Of a DNA stretch of 64,000 bases, positions 10,300-21,067 are shown piece after piece. Positions within the stretch are counted from its first letter, which is position 1. Every line of letters begins with the position of its first letter. Position numbers and translations under genes: made by a program. The notes under the pieces were generated by a model that ran no database searches, was not told the DNA's origin, and saw only the letters and a program-made list of their open reading frames with translations. This stretch comes from Terriglobia bacterium (GTDB lineage Bacteria; Acidobacteriota; Terriglobia; Terriglobales; Acidobacteriaceae): contig JAIQFZ010000012.1 in NCBI GenBank assembly GCA_020073015.1, positions 1-64,000 of the forward strand, given 5' to 3'.

Positions 10300-12717
10300 T
10301 CAGTGATCAGCCGCCGCCAAGAACTTCTTCTGGCACGCTTCCGCTGCCGTCAGTATTTTCCGGAACTCCGGATCCGTTTGCACCCCCGAAAGCAGCGGAT
10401 CCGCCTGCAGCGCCTGGTACGCGCAATATTTCTCGTCCACCGCCTTTGCCAGGAATTTGTAGGCAAGCTCCTTCTCGCCGCAGGCCGCCAGCAATGCTCC
10501 CTGATAGTACTTCAGCTCCGAATCCGTTTCCGGCAATAAATCGATCTGCGCCAACTCCGCCAGCCGGTGAACTTCCGTCGCCGGGGCCTTGTTCAGGCAC
10601 GCCTGCAGGAAATCTCGCATCCAGATTAGATTCGCGGTCATTCTCAGGGTGGCCTGCCGCGCCTCTCCCATCCTGCCCTCGCGCATCAGCACCGACACCA
10701 TGACCGAGTTCGACCACTCCGACCCCGCATCCTTATTCAGATACTGCTTGGCCCACGACATTTTGCCTGCTTCAAAAAATGCGAACGAACACGAGCGCCA
10801 GTTGTAGTTCCCCGGATCAATGGCCGCCGCGGCATCGCATTCCTTTTGCGCTTCCTGCAGCAACCCCGCGTACCGCAGCACGTAGGCCAGCGAGTAGTGT
10901 GCGAACGCATTGTCCGGACGCCGTTTTACCAGCTCCCGCGCGTCGGCATACGCCTTGTCGAGGTTGCCGGCCTCCACCTCGTTGGCGGCCAGGAAGCCGG
11001 CGGCGCTCGCCCGGCCCGGTTCCAGGCTCAGCGCGCGCTGGTAGGCCGCATTCGAGTGTTGGTAGCCCGACGCACCCCCTCCCGAATAGATCGCGTCGAA
11101 GTAATACCGCCGCCCCAGCGCCTCCCAGGCCGGCGCATAATTCGGGTCGAGCCCCACCGACCGTTCCAACATGGCGATCGCTTCCTTGTTCGCGGCGCCA
11201 TCGTGCGGAATCGAAGCTGTGCGCAGGTACAGGTCATAGCCAGTGCTGTTGGCGGGCGCGCTGCAAGCTTCCAGCGCCCTGCTCTCCACGCCCAGCGCCG
11301 GCAGCAGTTCCTCACGAACTTTCTTGGCCATCTGGTTCTGCAGGGCGATCAGATTTTCCGCGGGCGCAGTCAGCGTTCCCGTCCACATCAGCCGGTTATC
11401 CTTCACCTGCACCGCTTCCAGTGTGACCGTCACCATTTTGTCTTGCCGCAAGAAGTGCCCCGCCACCACCGTGCCCACGCGCAATTCGCGCCCGATCTTC
11501 CCCGGGTCGGCCTCGCCATTGCTGTACTTCCGGGTCGATGCCGAGGGCCGGATCTCCAGCGTTCGCGCATAGGTCAGCGCATTGGCAATTTCGTCGGCCA
11601 GCGCAAAGCGCAGAAACTCGTTCTCCGAATCGTTCTTGATGTTCTCGAGCGGCAACACCGCGATCGTGTGGTTGCTCGCCTGCACCGTCCCGCCCGGAAT
11701 CCGGTGCTTGAACCACCACGCCCCAACCGACACCAGCACCGTCACCAGCACCGCCGCTAATCCGAGGATGACCCAATTCAGCTTCGGGTTCGCGGTCTGA
11801 AACGTGCGCGTGCCCACGCGCAGCGGCATCGCCGAATGCATCCCGGTCCGCACATGTCCCGACTCCGCTTCCTTCTTCAGCCGCTGCAGATCCTCTTTCA
11901 TTTCGGAAGCGTTCTGGTAGCGCTGGTCGCGGTCCTTCTCCATCGCCCTCCCGATGATGTCGCCGAGTGCGGTCGGAAGCTCCCGGTTCAGGGAGAGGGG
12001 TGAAGGGGGCTTGGTATGGATCACCGCATGCAGCGTCGTCACCACATTCGATCCGGTGAAGGGCTTCTTGCCCGTGCCCATTTCGTACAGCACTACGCCG
12101 AACGAAAAGATATCGCTGCGCACATCCAGGTCTTCCGAGCGCGCCTGTTCCGGCGACATGTACACCGCGGTTCCCGGAATCACTCCCACCTGCGTGAGCG
12201 ACTCCTCGAGCGACGAATCCGTGCTGGTGCCGGCTTTGTCTTTCGCCAGCTTCGCCAGCCCGAAATCAAGAATCTTCACCTGCCCGCCCGGCGTCAGAAA
12301 AATATTGGCCGGCTTGATGTCGCGATGCACGATCCCCTTGGCATGCGAAGCCGAGAGCGCGTCCGCGACCTGCACCGCGATATCCAGCAGTTGCTCGATG
12401 TCCATCGCCTGGCCGTGGATGCGCTGTTTCAGGCTCTCGCCTTCCAGCTTCTCCATGACGATGAAGGGCTGCCCGTTGTTGTCCTGGATGTCGTGAATCG
12501 TGCAGATGTTGGGATGGTTGAGCAGCGACGCGGCCCGTGCCTCGCGCGAAAAACGCTCCAGCGATTTTGCATCGCCCGCGAGATGTTCCGGGATGAACTT
12601 CAGGGCAACGTGCCGGCCCAGCCGCGTGTCCTCGGCCTCATAAACCACGCCCATCCCACCCCCACCCAGCTTCGACAGGATGTGGTAATGCAATACCGTC
12701 TGCCCAATCAAGTCCAT
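10300..12717 (-). CDS. Serine/threonine protein kinase with C-terminal TolB/FlgO-like and TPR region
   Basis: [65 protein letters not shown]; one TM then [13 protein letters not shown]..., TPR-like C-terminus. Confidence 0.93.
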   Translation of the reverse strand: MDLIGQTVLHYHILSKLGGGGMGVVYEAEDTRLGRHVALKFIPEHLAGDAKSLERFSREARAASLLNHPNICTIHDIQDNNGQPFIVMEKLEGESLKQRIHGQAMDIEQLLDIAVQVADALSASHAKGIVHRDIKPANIFLTPGGQVKILDFGLAKLAKDKAGTSTDSSLEESLTQVGVIPGTAVYMSPEQARSEDLDVRSDIFSFGVVLYEMGTGKKPFTGSNVVTTLHAVIHTKPPSPLSLNRELPTALGDIIGRAMEKDRDQRYQNASEMKEDLQRLKKEAESGHVRTGMHSAMPLRVGTRTFQTANPKLNWVILGLAAVLVTVLVSVGAWWFKHRIPGGTVQASNHTIAVLPLENIKNDSENEFLRFALADEIANALTYARTLEIRPSASTRKYSNGEADPGKIGRELRVGTVVAGHFLRQDKMVTVTLEAVQVKDNRLMWTGTLTAPAENLIALQNQMAKKVREELLPALGVESRALEACSAPANSTGYDLYLRTASIPHDGAANKEAIAMLERSVGLDPNYAPAWEALGRRYYFDAIYSGGGASGYQHSNAAYQRALSLEPGRASAAGFLAANEVEAGNLDKAYADARELVKRRPDNAFAHYSLAYVLRYAGLLQEAQKECDAAAAIDPGNYNWRSCSFAFFEAGKMSWAKQYLNKDAGSEWSNSVMVSVLMREGRMGEARQATLRMTANLIWMRDFLQACLNKAPATEVHRLAELAQIDLLPETDSELKYYQGALLAACGEKELAYKFLAKAVDEKYCAYQALQADPLLSGVQTDPEFRKILTAAEACQKKFLAAADH

Positions 12718-12855
12718 GGTGTGTGGCGGCCGCCCTCGCCCGCGTAGCAAGAAGACCCGTGCGGGGGAAGCGTAAATGTTAGGCTGTCAGCACTTTCGGG
12801 TCAAATGCAGCCATTCGCAGCAACATGCGGGCGCCTCCGCGCGCATTGTGAGAAG

Positions 12856-12871
12856 TGTTCCACGTGGAACA
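12856..12871. promoter_or_regulatory. Perfect 16-bp palindrome TGTTCCACGTGGAACA, candidate ParB-binding parS site
   Basis: Exact match to the parS type known from Pseudomonas; lies in the intergenic region between two kinase genes. Confidence 0.65.
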
Positions 12872-12997
12872 TTATACTAACCATAATGTACGTATGTCAC
12901 TATACCTACAGGGAGTTCTACGTAGAAGACGCACAACGAGTTATGGCCTCCCGGCGAGTACTTCCCTTTGCGATGTGCAGTTGTGACGCTGACCGTA

Positions 12998-13017
12998 CGC
13001 GGGCAGGAATGCCCGCG
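12998..13017. repeat. Short hairpin repeat CGCGGGCA-ggaa-TGCCCGCG
   Basis: 8-bp perfect arms; same type as 23568-23589; abuts 3' end of the second kinase gene. Confidence 0.6.
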
Positions 13018-13026
13018 CCACACTTG

Positions 13027-15441
13027 CTACGGGGTGGTGGAGGCCGCCGAGAGCATGGCCGCCTGGCATGCACTGGCCGCCGTCAGCACCTCGCTGAAGG
13101 CCGGGCGGGCACGCAGTTTGGCGAGCAGTGGGTCGTTGAGCAGATTGGAGTGGGCGCAATAGTTCTGCTGGACGGCGCTGCGCAACATGTGGAGCGCCGC
13201 CTGATCTTTGCCCGCATAGCCCAGCAACGCTCCCTGGTAGTACCAGAGCTCCGGGTCGGGATCGCTGGGCTGCGTGGTCTCGGCCTCCTGCGCGATGTGG
13301 TCCAACTCCGAGGAGGGCCGCAGCTGGAGGATACCTTCCCACAGAGTGCGGTGATAGCGAGGGTTCGACGGCATGTGCTTCACCGCCTCGCGCGCTTCCG
13401 CAACTTTGCCCTCGCGCAGAAGAATCGAGGGCAGAACATAGGCCGCCCACTCCGAGCCTGCATCCAGCCGGACATAGTCGAGGGCCCGCTGGGTCTTGCC
13501 CTGTTCCATGAAGGCCCAGGCGCAGGAGCGGAAGGTGTAATTCTGCGGGTCCAGGGCCAGCGCGGTATCGCATTCGTTCGCCGAGCGCTCCAGCATCCCG
13601 GCATAGCGGAGCACATACCCCATGACGAAATGGGCCCGGGCACTTTCCGGACGCCGCTTCACAAGCTCTTGCGCCGCTTGATAGGCCTTGCCTAGTTCCC
13701 CGCGTTCGACGCGGTTGGTGATCAGTTGTCCGGCGGCGTCGATTCGGTTGGGATCGAGTGCCAGCGCCCGTTCGCAAGCCTTGTTGGAACGCTGGAACAT
13801 CGGTTCTCCGCCGTCCGAGTACTCCGCATCGTAGTGGGTTCGCACGCCCAGCTGCTCCCACGCGGGTGCGTAGTTCGGGTCCATTCCCACGACGTGCTCC
13901 AGCACTGCGATGGCGTCCTTGTTCGGCTGCGGATCATGCGGCAGGGCGAGGCTATGCAGGTAGAGATCGTAGGCCTCCGGGTCCTTAGGCCGCGTTCCGG
14001 TATCGAGGAACCCTCCGGCCGCGCCGAGGGCGGGGAGCAATTCCTGGCGCATTTTGGTCGCGATTTGGGTCTGCACGGCGATCAGATCCTGGGCGGGTGC
14101 GGTGACGTTGGCTTGCCACAACAGGCGATTGCTGTCCACCTGAATGGCTTCCAGGGTAATCAGCAAACCGTCTCCCTGCTTCAGGAAGTGCCCGGTCAAG
14201 ACGTTGGCGACGCGCACTTCCCGGCCCACGGCCTGCGGATCGACGTCGTTCCCAACATACTTCCGGGTAAGGGACGAGGGGCGGACGTCGAGCGTGCGGG
14301 TGTAGGTGAGCACGTTGGCAATTTCATCGGCGAGGGCGAAGCGCAGAAATTCCACGCTGATGTCGCCGTTCATGTTCTGCAGCGGCAGCACGGCCACGGT
14401 GTTCTTCGGCGCGCCTGCGCCCATCCCCGGACGGTGCTTGAACCACCAGGCTCCCACCGGTACCAGCAGCGTGACCAGCAACAAGATGATCCCCAACAGG
14501 ATGTAGGTCTGCTTTTTGCTCGCGGTCTGGAAGGTGGTCGTGGCGAGGCGGTAGGGCAGGACAGGGCGCTTCGCGCCGGTCTTGGTTAATCCCGACTCCG
14601 TTTCCTTTTTCAGCGACTGCAGATCGCCCCGGAGCGCGATGGCGTTGGGGTAGCGGTTGCCCCTGTTCTTCTCCATTGCGCGCCCGATGATGCCCTCCAG
14701 ATCCGGTGGAAGAGAGGGGTTCAGTTGGCGCGGCGACACCGGCTTCTGGTTCAGGACTGAATCGAGCGTGGTCACCACGTTGGCGCCCGAAAAAGGTTTC
14801 TTGCCGGTCGACATTTCGTAGAGCACCACGCCCAGCGAGAACAGGTCGCTGCGCGGATCGAGTTCTTCGCCGCGCGCCTGCTCGGGAGACATGTACACGG
14901 CCGTGCCCGGGATCACGCCAATGGCGGTCAGCGAGTCCTCCACCGGCGTCTCGTCGCTGGTGCCGAGCGCGCGCGACAGCTTGGCCAGTCCAAAGTCGAG
15001 GATCTTCGCCTGTCCGGTGGGAGTGATGAAAATGTTGGCTGGCTTGATGTCGCGATGAATGATTCCCTTGGCATGCGACGCGGCCAGCGCGTCCGCTACC
15101 TGGATCCCGATGTCGAGCAGTTCATCCACCGCGATCGCTTGCCCCCGGATGCGCTCCTTCAGGCTCGTCCCCTCCAGCTTTTCCATGACGATGAAGGGGT
15201 GCCCATCCATGTCCTGAATATCGTGGATGGTGCAGATGTTGGGATGGTTCAGCTGGGAGGCGGCGCGCGCCTCGCGGACAAAGCGGTCCAGGGACTTGGC
15301 GTCTTTCGCCAGGTTCTCGGGGATGAACTTCAGAGCGACGTGGCGGCCCAGGCGCGTGTCCTGCGCCTCGTACACTACCCCCATGCCACCCCCACCGAGC
15401 TTGCCCAGAATGTGATAGTGGGAAACTGTCTGGCCGATCAT
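13027..15441 (-). CDS. Serine/threonine protein kinase, paralog of the 10300-12717 gene
   Basis: [50 protein letters not shown], same architecture as neighbour throughout. Confidence 0.93.
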   Translation of the reverse strand: MIGQTVSHYHILGKLGGGGMGVVYEAQDTRLGRHVALKFIPENLAKDAKSLDRFVREARAASQLNHPNICTIHDIQDMDGHPFIVMEKLEGTSLKERIRGQAIAVDELLDIGIQVADALAASHAKGIIHRDIKPANIFITPTGQAKILDFGLAKLSRALGTSDETPVEDSLTAIGVIPGTAVYMSPEQARGEELDPRSDLFSLGVVLYEMSTGKKPFSGANVVTTLDSVLNQKPVSPRQLNPSLPPDLEGIIGRAMEKNRGNRYPNAIALRGDLQSLKKETESGLTKTGAKRPVLPYRLATTTFQTASKKQTYILLGIILLLVTLLVPVGAWWFKHRPGMGAGAPKNTVAVLPLQNMNGDISVEFLRFALADEIANVLTYTRTLDVRPSSLTRKYVGNDVDPQAVGREVRVANVLTGHFLKQGDGLLITLEAIQVDSNRLLWQANVTAPAQDLIAVQTQIATKMRQELLPALGAAGGFLDTGTRPKDPEAYDLYLHSLALPHDPQPNKDAIAVLEHVVGMDPNYAPAWEQLGVRTHYDAEYSDGGEPMFQRSNKACERALALDPNRIDAAGQLITNRVERGELGKAYQAAQELVKRRPESARAHFVMGYVLRYAGMLERSANECDTALALDPQNYTFRSCAWAFMEQGKTQRALDYVRLDAGSEWAAYVLPSILLREGKVAEAREAVKHMPSNPRYHRTLWEGILQLRPSSELDHIAQEAETTQPSDPDPELWYYQGALLGYAGKDQAALHMLRSAVQQNYCAHSNLLNDPLLAKLRARPAFSEVLTAASACQAAMLSAASTTP

Positions 15442-15651
15442 CCGTGGGGCCTCGGACCCTCGCGGCGCTAATGTTAGGCCGTGCGCGGAGGCTGGGTCAA
15501 CCGCAAAGGGGGGCGCGGCACAACAATGCATGTCATGGACTGGACACAAAGGAGTGGAGCAGACTCGGTTGGTTTGGGGCAGAGGTCAGCCAGCCCTCAG
15601 AAAAAAAAGGAGGGAGCAGATGCCCCCTCCCGAACAAAAGAATCAACCAAA

Positions 15652-18600
15652 CTAGAACGTCAGCCTTAATGCCATCTGAATGAACCGACGCTCGTTGGGA
15701 GTCACGCCGTTTGCAAGGACGCCCCGCTGTCCCAAAACTTCGAAGTTCGGTGTGGGCGAATTGGCGAAATTGCCAAAATCCTGGGTTCCGCCCGCCTCGA
15801 CATAGTAGTTGGAGTGGTTCAACAGATTGTAGAACTCCGTACTAAACTGCAGCTTAAAGCGCTCCGTCAGCGGGAACTGCTTTCTGATCGCCAGGTTGAT
15901 ATTGTAGACTCCCGGTGCCCGGAACGCGTTGCGGCGCGTCATGTTGGACGGCCACTTGCAGTTTGTGCCGGTCGAGACAGTATTCCCGGCTGCGTTGGTC
16001 GTCGTGTCGCAGGTCGGCAACTCGCCTGAGCCTGTCAGGGGTTCAAAGTAGGTGGTGTCAGCCAAGGTAGTGCCATCCGGCGCTACCGTCGGCAGACTGA
16101 GGTAGTTGTAGATATTCGGCCCGGAGAAATCGACAGGTCCTTCGACGCCGGCGGGCACGTTGCTGGCGTTACCTGTGTAGTGAATGGTTGTGCCGGGAAC
16201 AATTTGGAAACGAGCGAAAGCGGTGTCGCCACCGAAACCGTTGAAGCTGTCGAATACGGTGAACGGGTTACCCGTGCGGGCGGTGATGATCGGGTCGAAT
16301 TCCCAGCCATCGAGGATCTGCTTGGCAATGCCATGGGTACTCTTGGCATAGGGCAAGGCCCAGACGGCGCTGATCGCGATCCGGTGCCGCGCGTCGAAGT
16401 CCGCATTGCCATAATCGAGGCTGGGCTGGAAGGGATCCAGCAAGCCCAAATTTTCGGTTTGCGGAGTTTCGCTGAACGTGGAGCTGAGGTTGTCCAGAGC
16501 GTGCGAGTAAGTGTAATTGATCGTAAGGTCGAGACCCTGTTTGAAGAGGTTACTCGATTGGAAACGGGCGTTCAGCGCGTTGTAGTGCGAATAGCCACCG
16601 AAACCTCGCGAGTTAATGTTGCCGTACTGGCGGTTCAGACGATCCAGGAAGCATTGGTGCAAAACCAATGTCGGGTCCGTACACTCTGGTGCAGCTTGGT
16701 CGGTTCCCAGATAGACGACACCCATGCCCTGCTGGTTGAGGTTCTCGATGGAATAGTCGTGAACGGTGTGGGCACCGGTGTACTCGAGCGCGAGCACCGA
16801 GCCCCTCAGGACCTCGCGCTGCAGCGAGAGGTTCCAACTCTGCGAATAGGACGTCGGGATATCCTGACGCACATAGCGCAGGCTGGGTGGCGGAAGCGGT
16901 ACCGATATGCCACTTCCGGCAAAGGGTCCCAGGTTGGTAGCATACAGCGCCTGAGGGTCTGAGGTACCTGGTAGGCCTGGGGTACCTGGAGCTATGCTGG
17001 TGCTCGAGAAGACGCTGTTGAACTGCGCGGGCGGGTTCTGGATCACGTTGAAGGTGACGTTGCCGAAGTTCCGCTCGTAGGCGATGCCGTAGCCGCCGCG
17101 CAGGGAAGTCTTGCCATCGCCGAAGACGTCATAGGCGAAACCAACACGAGGAGCGAAGTTGTGCTTGCTGGGTTCCCACAATCCACCCACAGGGCTCGCG
17201 GGACTATTGGGAGTAGCCGCAACGGTGAAGACTGCTCCGGTCGCCAACTTCTCTTGCAAAGTGCTCCCGGGACCAAAAACAAAATTCGAATCCAGTCTCG
17301 GATCCTTGTTGTGTTGTACGCCGTAGTACTCCCAGCGTAAGCCCAGGTTCAGCGTAAGCCGCGAAGTGAACTTCCACGTATCCTGCGCGTACACGGAACC
17401 ATCGTGATAGCGGTTGCTGCGCGAGAACGACGGCTGGACCGTCGGCAGGTCGATTGAGCAATCCGCCGTGACGATCACATTGTGAGCTGGATCGCGGAAA
17501 CACGGAAACTTGCCCTGGGGACTGACCACCACCTGGAAATATCCCGAGTTGGCATTCATCATGGAGTCCATACCAAATGCCAGACCGCCGCCCGTGCCGC
17601 CCCTTTCGAGCCCTTGTACGGCTTCTTCGTAGGCACCGAAGGTGCGATTATCACGAGTGTAGAGGTATTGGCCGCCAAATCGCAGCTCGTGCTTGCCGTG
17701 GTTCCAAGCCAGTGCTTGCCCAAACTGGATCACGTTTTGCGGACCACCGAAGGGAATGGAATTTCCAGGCGTCAGGCAGGAGTAACCCGGCAGGCAAGCG
17801 AGTTGGCCGGCGACGGCGGCAGCGGCTTGAACGTTGAGGTAGAGGGTTGGCTGCACCGGTTGCGTGCCGAGTGGCTGTTCCAGGTGGAGCCGGTTCAGGT
17901 TGAGCTTGGTATCACTGATCAGGTTCGGACTAAAGACGTGCGTAACGGAGAACAGCAGGTTCTGGTTGAGCTGTGTTTGTCCGCTGTCGAACCCGGCGTA
18001 GGGGCTGTTCTGGACGATCCCGTTGAACTCGTTCTGTTTGAACGCGGCATAGCGACCGTACAACGTGGTCTTATTTGTCAAGTTGAAGTCGACGCGCTGT
18101 ACCATATTCAGCGCATTCTGCGGATTGCCCCCGCCCGAATCGGACGGCGTCTGGTAGTTGACGAGATCAAACACGGGATTGTCGCCGCCATTCGCGGTAG
18201 TGTAAGCCGTGTAGGCCGCCGAAGGCGTGTATTTACCGACCACCGCAACCGGCACAGCACCCGCCTGTTGCGCGTTCAACTGGCTCAAAACTGTCACGCC
18301 TGAACGGAGACTAAATTGACCGAAATAGGCCTGAGTCGCCGGGTCCGAGGCCGCAATGAAGGCTGGGTCCGGAACCGCCACTTCCACGTTGGCTGCGCTG
18401 CGGATCCGGGTCCATTCCGTGTTGCTAAAGAAGAACAGCTTGTCCTTCACGATCGGGCCGCCCAGTGAGTAACCAAACTGGTTGCGCGTGTATTTCGCCT
18501 TTGGGACACCGTTGGCATTGCTGTTGTAGTCGTTTGAAGTCAACGCCGATACGCGATTGAATTCATAGAGGCTGCCGTGAAACGCGTTGCTGCCGGACTT

Positions 18601-19350
18601 GGTAACGACATTAATCACGCCGCCGGAGGCGCGTCCGTATTCGGCTGAAAAGTTATTGCTGGTGACGCTGTACTCGGAAACCGAATCCAGGGGAACCGCC
18701 TGACCAACTTTGGTCGTGTACAGGTCGACGTTCTCTCCGCCATCCAACAGAGCGTCGGTGCTGGCGGAACGCTGGCCGTTAATCGATACCCCAGCGCCAC
18801 GAACAATCTGGTCCGACCCACCCGTGCCGGAAGCGGAATCCTGATTGACATTGCCCATCGTCTGGACGAAGTCATAGGGGTCACGCGTCAGGCTAGGCAG
18901 TCGTGAGACTTGCGCCTGGCTGACCGTTTGACTAATCGCGGACGTTTGAGTATCCACCTGGGTTGCGTTCTGGGCGACGACTTCGATCGTTTCGCCAGTC
19001 GCTTTTGGCTCGAGCTTCACGTCGAGTACGAGGCGTCCACCCGGGGTGACGGTCGCTCTCTGCTTGTAGGCTCCAAAGCCCTTTTGGGAAATAGCGACAT
19101 CGTAAGCGCCTGGCAGCAACGCCGAAACCACGTAGCCTCCTTGAGCGTCTGACGTTGCCGTTCGAACGGCCGCGGTGTCCACGGAGGTGACCGTGACCTC
19201 CGCTCCGACGACGACCGCTCCGCTTGCGTCTGTCACGGTGCCTGCAACGGTGCCCTTCTCGAACTGGGCAAAAGCCCAGGCGGAAAGAATCGCCAGAGTC
19301 GCTAGCAGGAGAATGCACTTTTCCAATCCTGCATGTAAGTTAATTCGCAT
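15652..19350 (-). CDS. TonB-dependent receptor with N-terminal carboxypeptidase-regulatory-like domain (Oar-like)
   Basis: FEKGTVAGTVTDASGAVVVGAEVTVTSVDTAAVRTATSDAQGGYVVSALLPGAYDV, plug SINGQRSASTDALLDGGENVD, C-terminal beta-barrel ending RRFIQMALRLTF. Confidence 0.9.
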   Translation of the reverse strand: MRINLHAGLEKCILLLATLAILSAWAFAQFEKGTVAGTVTDASGAVVVGAEVTVTSVDTAAVRTATSDAQGGYVVSALLPGAYDVAISQKGFGAYKQRATVTPGGRLVLDVKLEPKATGETIEVVAQNATQVDTQTSAISQTVSQAQVSRLPSLTRDPYDFVQTMGNVNQDSASGTGGSDQIVRGAGVSINGQRSASTDALLDGGENVDLYTTKVGQAVPLDSVSEYSVTSNNFSAEYGRASGGVINVVTKSGSNAFHGSLYEFNRVSALTSNDYNSNANGVPKAKYTRNQFGYSLGGPIVKDKLFFFSNTEWTRIRSAANVEVAVPDPAFIAASDPATQAYFGQFSLRSGVTVLSQLNAQQAGAVPVAVVGKYTPSAAYTAYTTANGGDNPVFDLVNYQTPSDSGGGNPQNALNMVQRVDFNLTNKTTLYGRYAAFKQNEFNGIVQNSPYAGFDSGQTQLNQNLLFSVTHVFSPNLISDTKLNLNRLHLEQPLGTQPVQPTLYLNVQAAAAVAGQLACLPGYSCLTPGNSIPFGGPQNVIQFGQALAWNHGKHELRFGGQYLYTRDNRTFGAYEEAVQGLERGGTGGGLAFGMDSMMNANSGYFQVVVSPQGKFPCFRDPAHNVIVTADCSIDLPTVQPSFSRSNRYHDGSVYAQDTWKFTSRLTLNLGLRWEYYGVQHNKDPRLDSNFVFGPGSTLQEKLATGAVFTVAATPNSPASPVGGLWEPSKHNFAPRVGFAYDVFGDGKTSLRGGYGIAYERNFGNVTFNVIQNPPAQFNSVFSSTSIAPGTPGLPGTSDPQALYATNLGPFAGSGISVPLPPPSLRYVRQDIPTSYSQSWNLSLQREVLRGSVLALEYTGAHTVHDYSIENLNQQGMGVVYLGTDQAAPECTDPTLVLHQCFLDRLNRQYGNINSRGFGGYSHYNALNARFQSSNLFKQGLDLTINYTYSHALDNLSSTFSETPQTENLGLLDPFQPSLDYGNADFDARHRIAISAVWALPYAKSTHGIAKQILDGWEFDPIITARTGNPFTVFDSFNGFGGDTAFARFQIVPGTTIHYTGNASNVPAGVEGPVDFSGPNIYNYLSLPTVAPDGTTLADTTYFEPLTGSGELPTCDTTTNAAGNTVSTGTNCKWPSNMTRRNAFRAPGVYNINLAIRKQFPLTERFKLQFSTEFYNLLNHSNYYVEAGGTQDFGNFANSPTPNFEVLGQRGVLANGVTPNERRFIQMALRLTF

Positions 19351-19694
19351 AGCAAAATGCCTCCAAATCGCGAAAGTGAAATTGACTTTGTCTCGTCAAC
19401 GCACAAGACACTTTGTGTGTGTTAGCGCCGAGTAAGTGAGAAGAGTCTGTGTTACGTACAAACACTTCGAGTTACGAAGTGTGCAATCTCCCGACCAACT
19501 GGGGATCAGGCGATGAGTACGCTAGTTGAATAGGTTGCGATGCGGGACGAAAGCGCGAATACCAATATTGAAATTCAGGCGGTCGATGGGATGTTGAATT
19601 TCATAGGTGAAGCACGCGCGCCTCAACACTAGACATGTGTTTCGAAGGGTCGAGGGGATCGGGTTCACAAAACAAAATGAAAATGTCTTCGAGG

Positions 19695-20888
19695 TCAGCC
19701 GGTACCGCTCACGAGCGCTGCCGACGATCCTACCCACTGCATGTTCTTGTTGTGATCTACGCCCATCATCAGGCCGCGGCCCATGCGGACCACGGTCAGC
19801 ACCGGGACTAGTTTATCGAGCCAGATATACATGATGCGCAGTTCGACTTTTGTCCAGCCGTACGGCGTCTCTACTACCGGGGTGAAATTTAGCCGCTCCT
19901 GAAGAATGTATTCGCTGCGCTTCGCCGGCGGAATCGCGTCTAGATCGTTGCGCTTCGGGGCAATGGCCACGCCTAACCCCGCGAACGAATAGAGCGGCTT
20001 CAGCACAAAGTGTTCGAGATCCGCCGGCACTTCCTTCAGTTGATCCAGAAACCACGTGCGCGGCACCGACTCATGCTTCAAATAAGGAATGGAATATTTG
20101 CTGATCCGGAAATACCAGTTGGGATGCCCCGCCCACTCGACATCCAGCTCATCGCGGAAATCAAACGGCAGCGCGATGCCCTTGCGCTCCAGTTCATCGA
20201 CGATCGTCCGGTTATAGATGCGCGCAATCGGGACCCGTTGGCCGCCCTCCTCATAAAACAGCCGGCGGCCTTCTTTGCGAATCTTCGTGATGCACACGGT
20301 GCGAATGCCGAGCAGTTTTTCGGTCAGCAGGAAATCCGGACGCGTTTTCTGCTCCTCTGGATGGATTTCCATCAGCACCACGTTCGCCGGATCGTGTCCC
20401 GCGACAATCGCATCCTGCAGAAGCCGCTTGTAGGAAGCCGCGTCTAGCCCGCTCAAGAAATAGCCAAGCTTCGGGTCCAGACCGAACACGTCCATGTAAG
20501 CCTGCGCCAATACCGGCTGATACGCGTAGAGAGAAGGGAAGGCCTGCAACTCAACCAGCTTCGGCTGCAGTTCGCCGGCAGCGTCGCGCACGAGACCAAA
20601 ATCCACTTGCACAAACATCGGATGCGCCGCTTCGTTTGGGACGCGGAACTGAACGGGAATCGAAGCCTGCGAGCGCGCGCGATAGTCGGGGTTCTCCACC
20701 AGCTGGCGGATCAGCGTCTTGCCGTCTTCGCCCATGCGCTCCACCAGCGCTGCTGGGAAAAAGCAAGGCGTCTCGCAGAGCGCGAAGGGAACCTCCATCC
20801 CGCAGCGCGTGGTCAGTTCGCGGCGTAGCTGCTGGTATTTTTCAGAGGTAAAGCCCGCGTTGAAGGCTTGTCGATAAGAAGGAATCAT
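19695..20888 (-). CDS. ATP-grasp-like protein of unknown function
   Basis: 397 aa; C-terminal HFVLKPLYSFAGLGVAIAP...YILQERLNFTPVVETPYGWTKVELRIMYIWLDKL resembles ATP-grasp nucleotide-binding segments; adjacent to GCS2 ligase and M29 peptidase genes. Confidence 0.6.
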   Translation of the reverse strand: MIPSYRQAFNAGFTSEKYQQLRRELTTRCGMEVPFALCETPCFFPAALVERMGEDGKTLIRQLVENPDYRARSQASIPVQFRVPNEAAHPMFVQVDFGLVRDAAGELQPKLVELQAFPSLYAYQPVLAQAYMDVFGLDPKLGYFLSGLDAASYKRLLQDAIVAGHDPANVVLMEIHPEEQKTRPDFLLTEKLLGIRTVCITKIRKEGRRLFYEEGGQRVPIARIYNRTIVDELERKGIALPFDFRDELDVEWAGHPNWYFRISKYSIPYLKHESVPRTWFLDQLKEVPADLEHFVLKPLYSFAGLGVAIAPKRNDLDAIPPAKRSEYILQERLNFTPVVETPYGWTKVELRIMYIWLDKLVPVLTVVRMGRGLMMGVDHNKNMQWVGSSAALVSGTG

Positions 20889-20932
20889 GGAATAGAGGGG
20901 CCAGGTCTCGGATGCGGCCAGTTTTACAATTT

Positions 20933-21052
20933 GTCATCCCGCCCCTGAGCATCGCGAAGTCAAATACATAGGTCCTTCGCTTCGCTCAGGATGACAGCTC
21001 AAATTTATGACAGTTCAAATGTATGCCCCGAACTTGCGGGACACCACGCTAG
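20933..21052. repeat. Interspersed repeat 'gtcatcctgagcgaagcgaaggacct' type, copy 1
   Basis: gtcatccc...ataggtccttcgcttcgctcaggatgaca, then gaacttgcgggacaccacgctag; both modules shared with 36182-36296. Confidence 0.75.
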
Positions 21053-21067
21053 TCCCGAGCGCTATGA

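Noticed and set aside
12805-13695. 296-aa plus-strand ORF
   Set aside because: Mostly antisense to the second kinase gene; no recognisable domain
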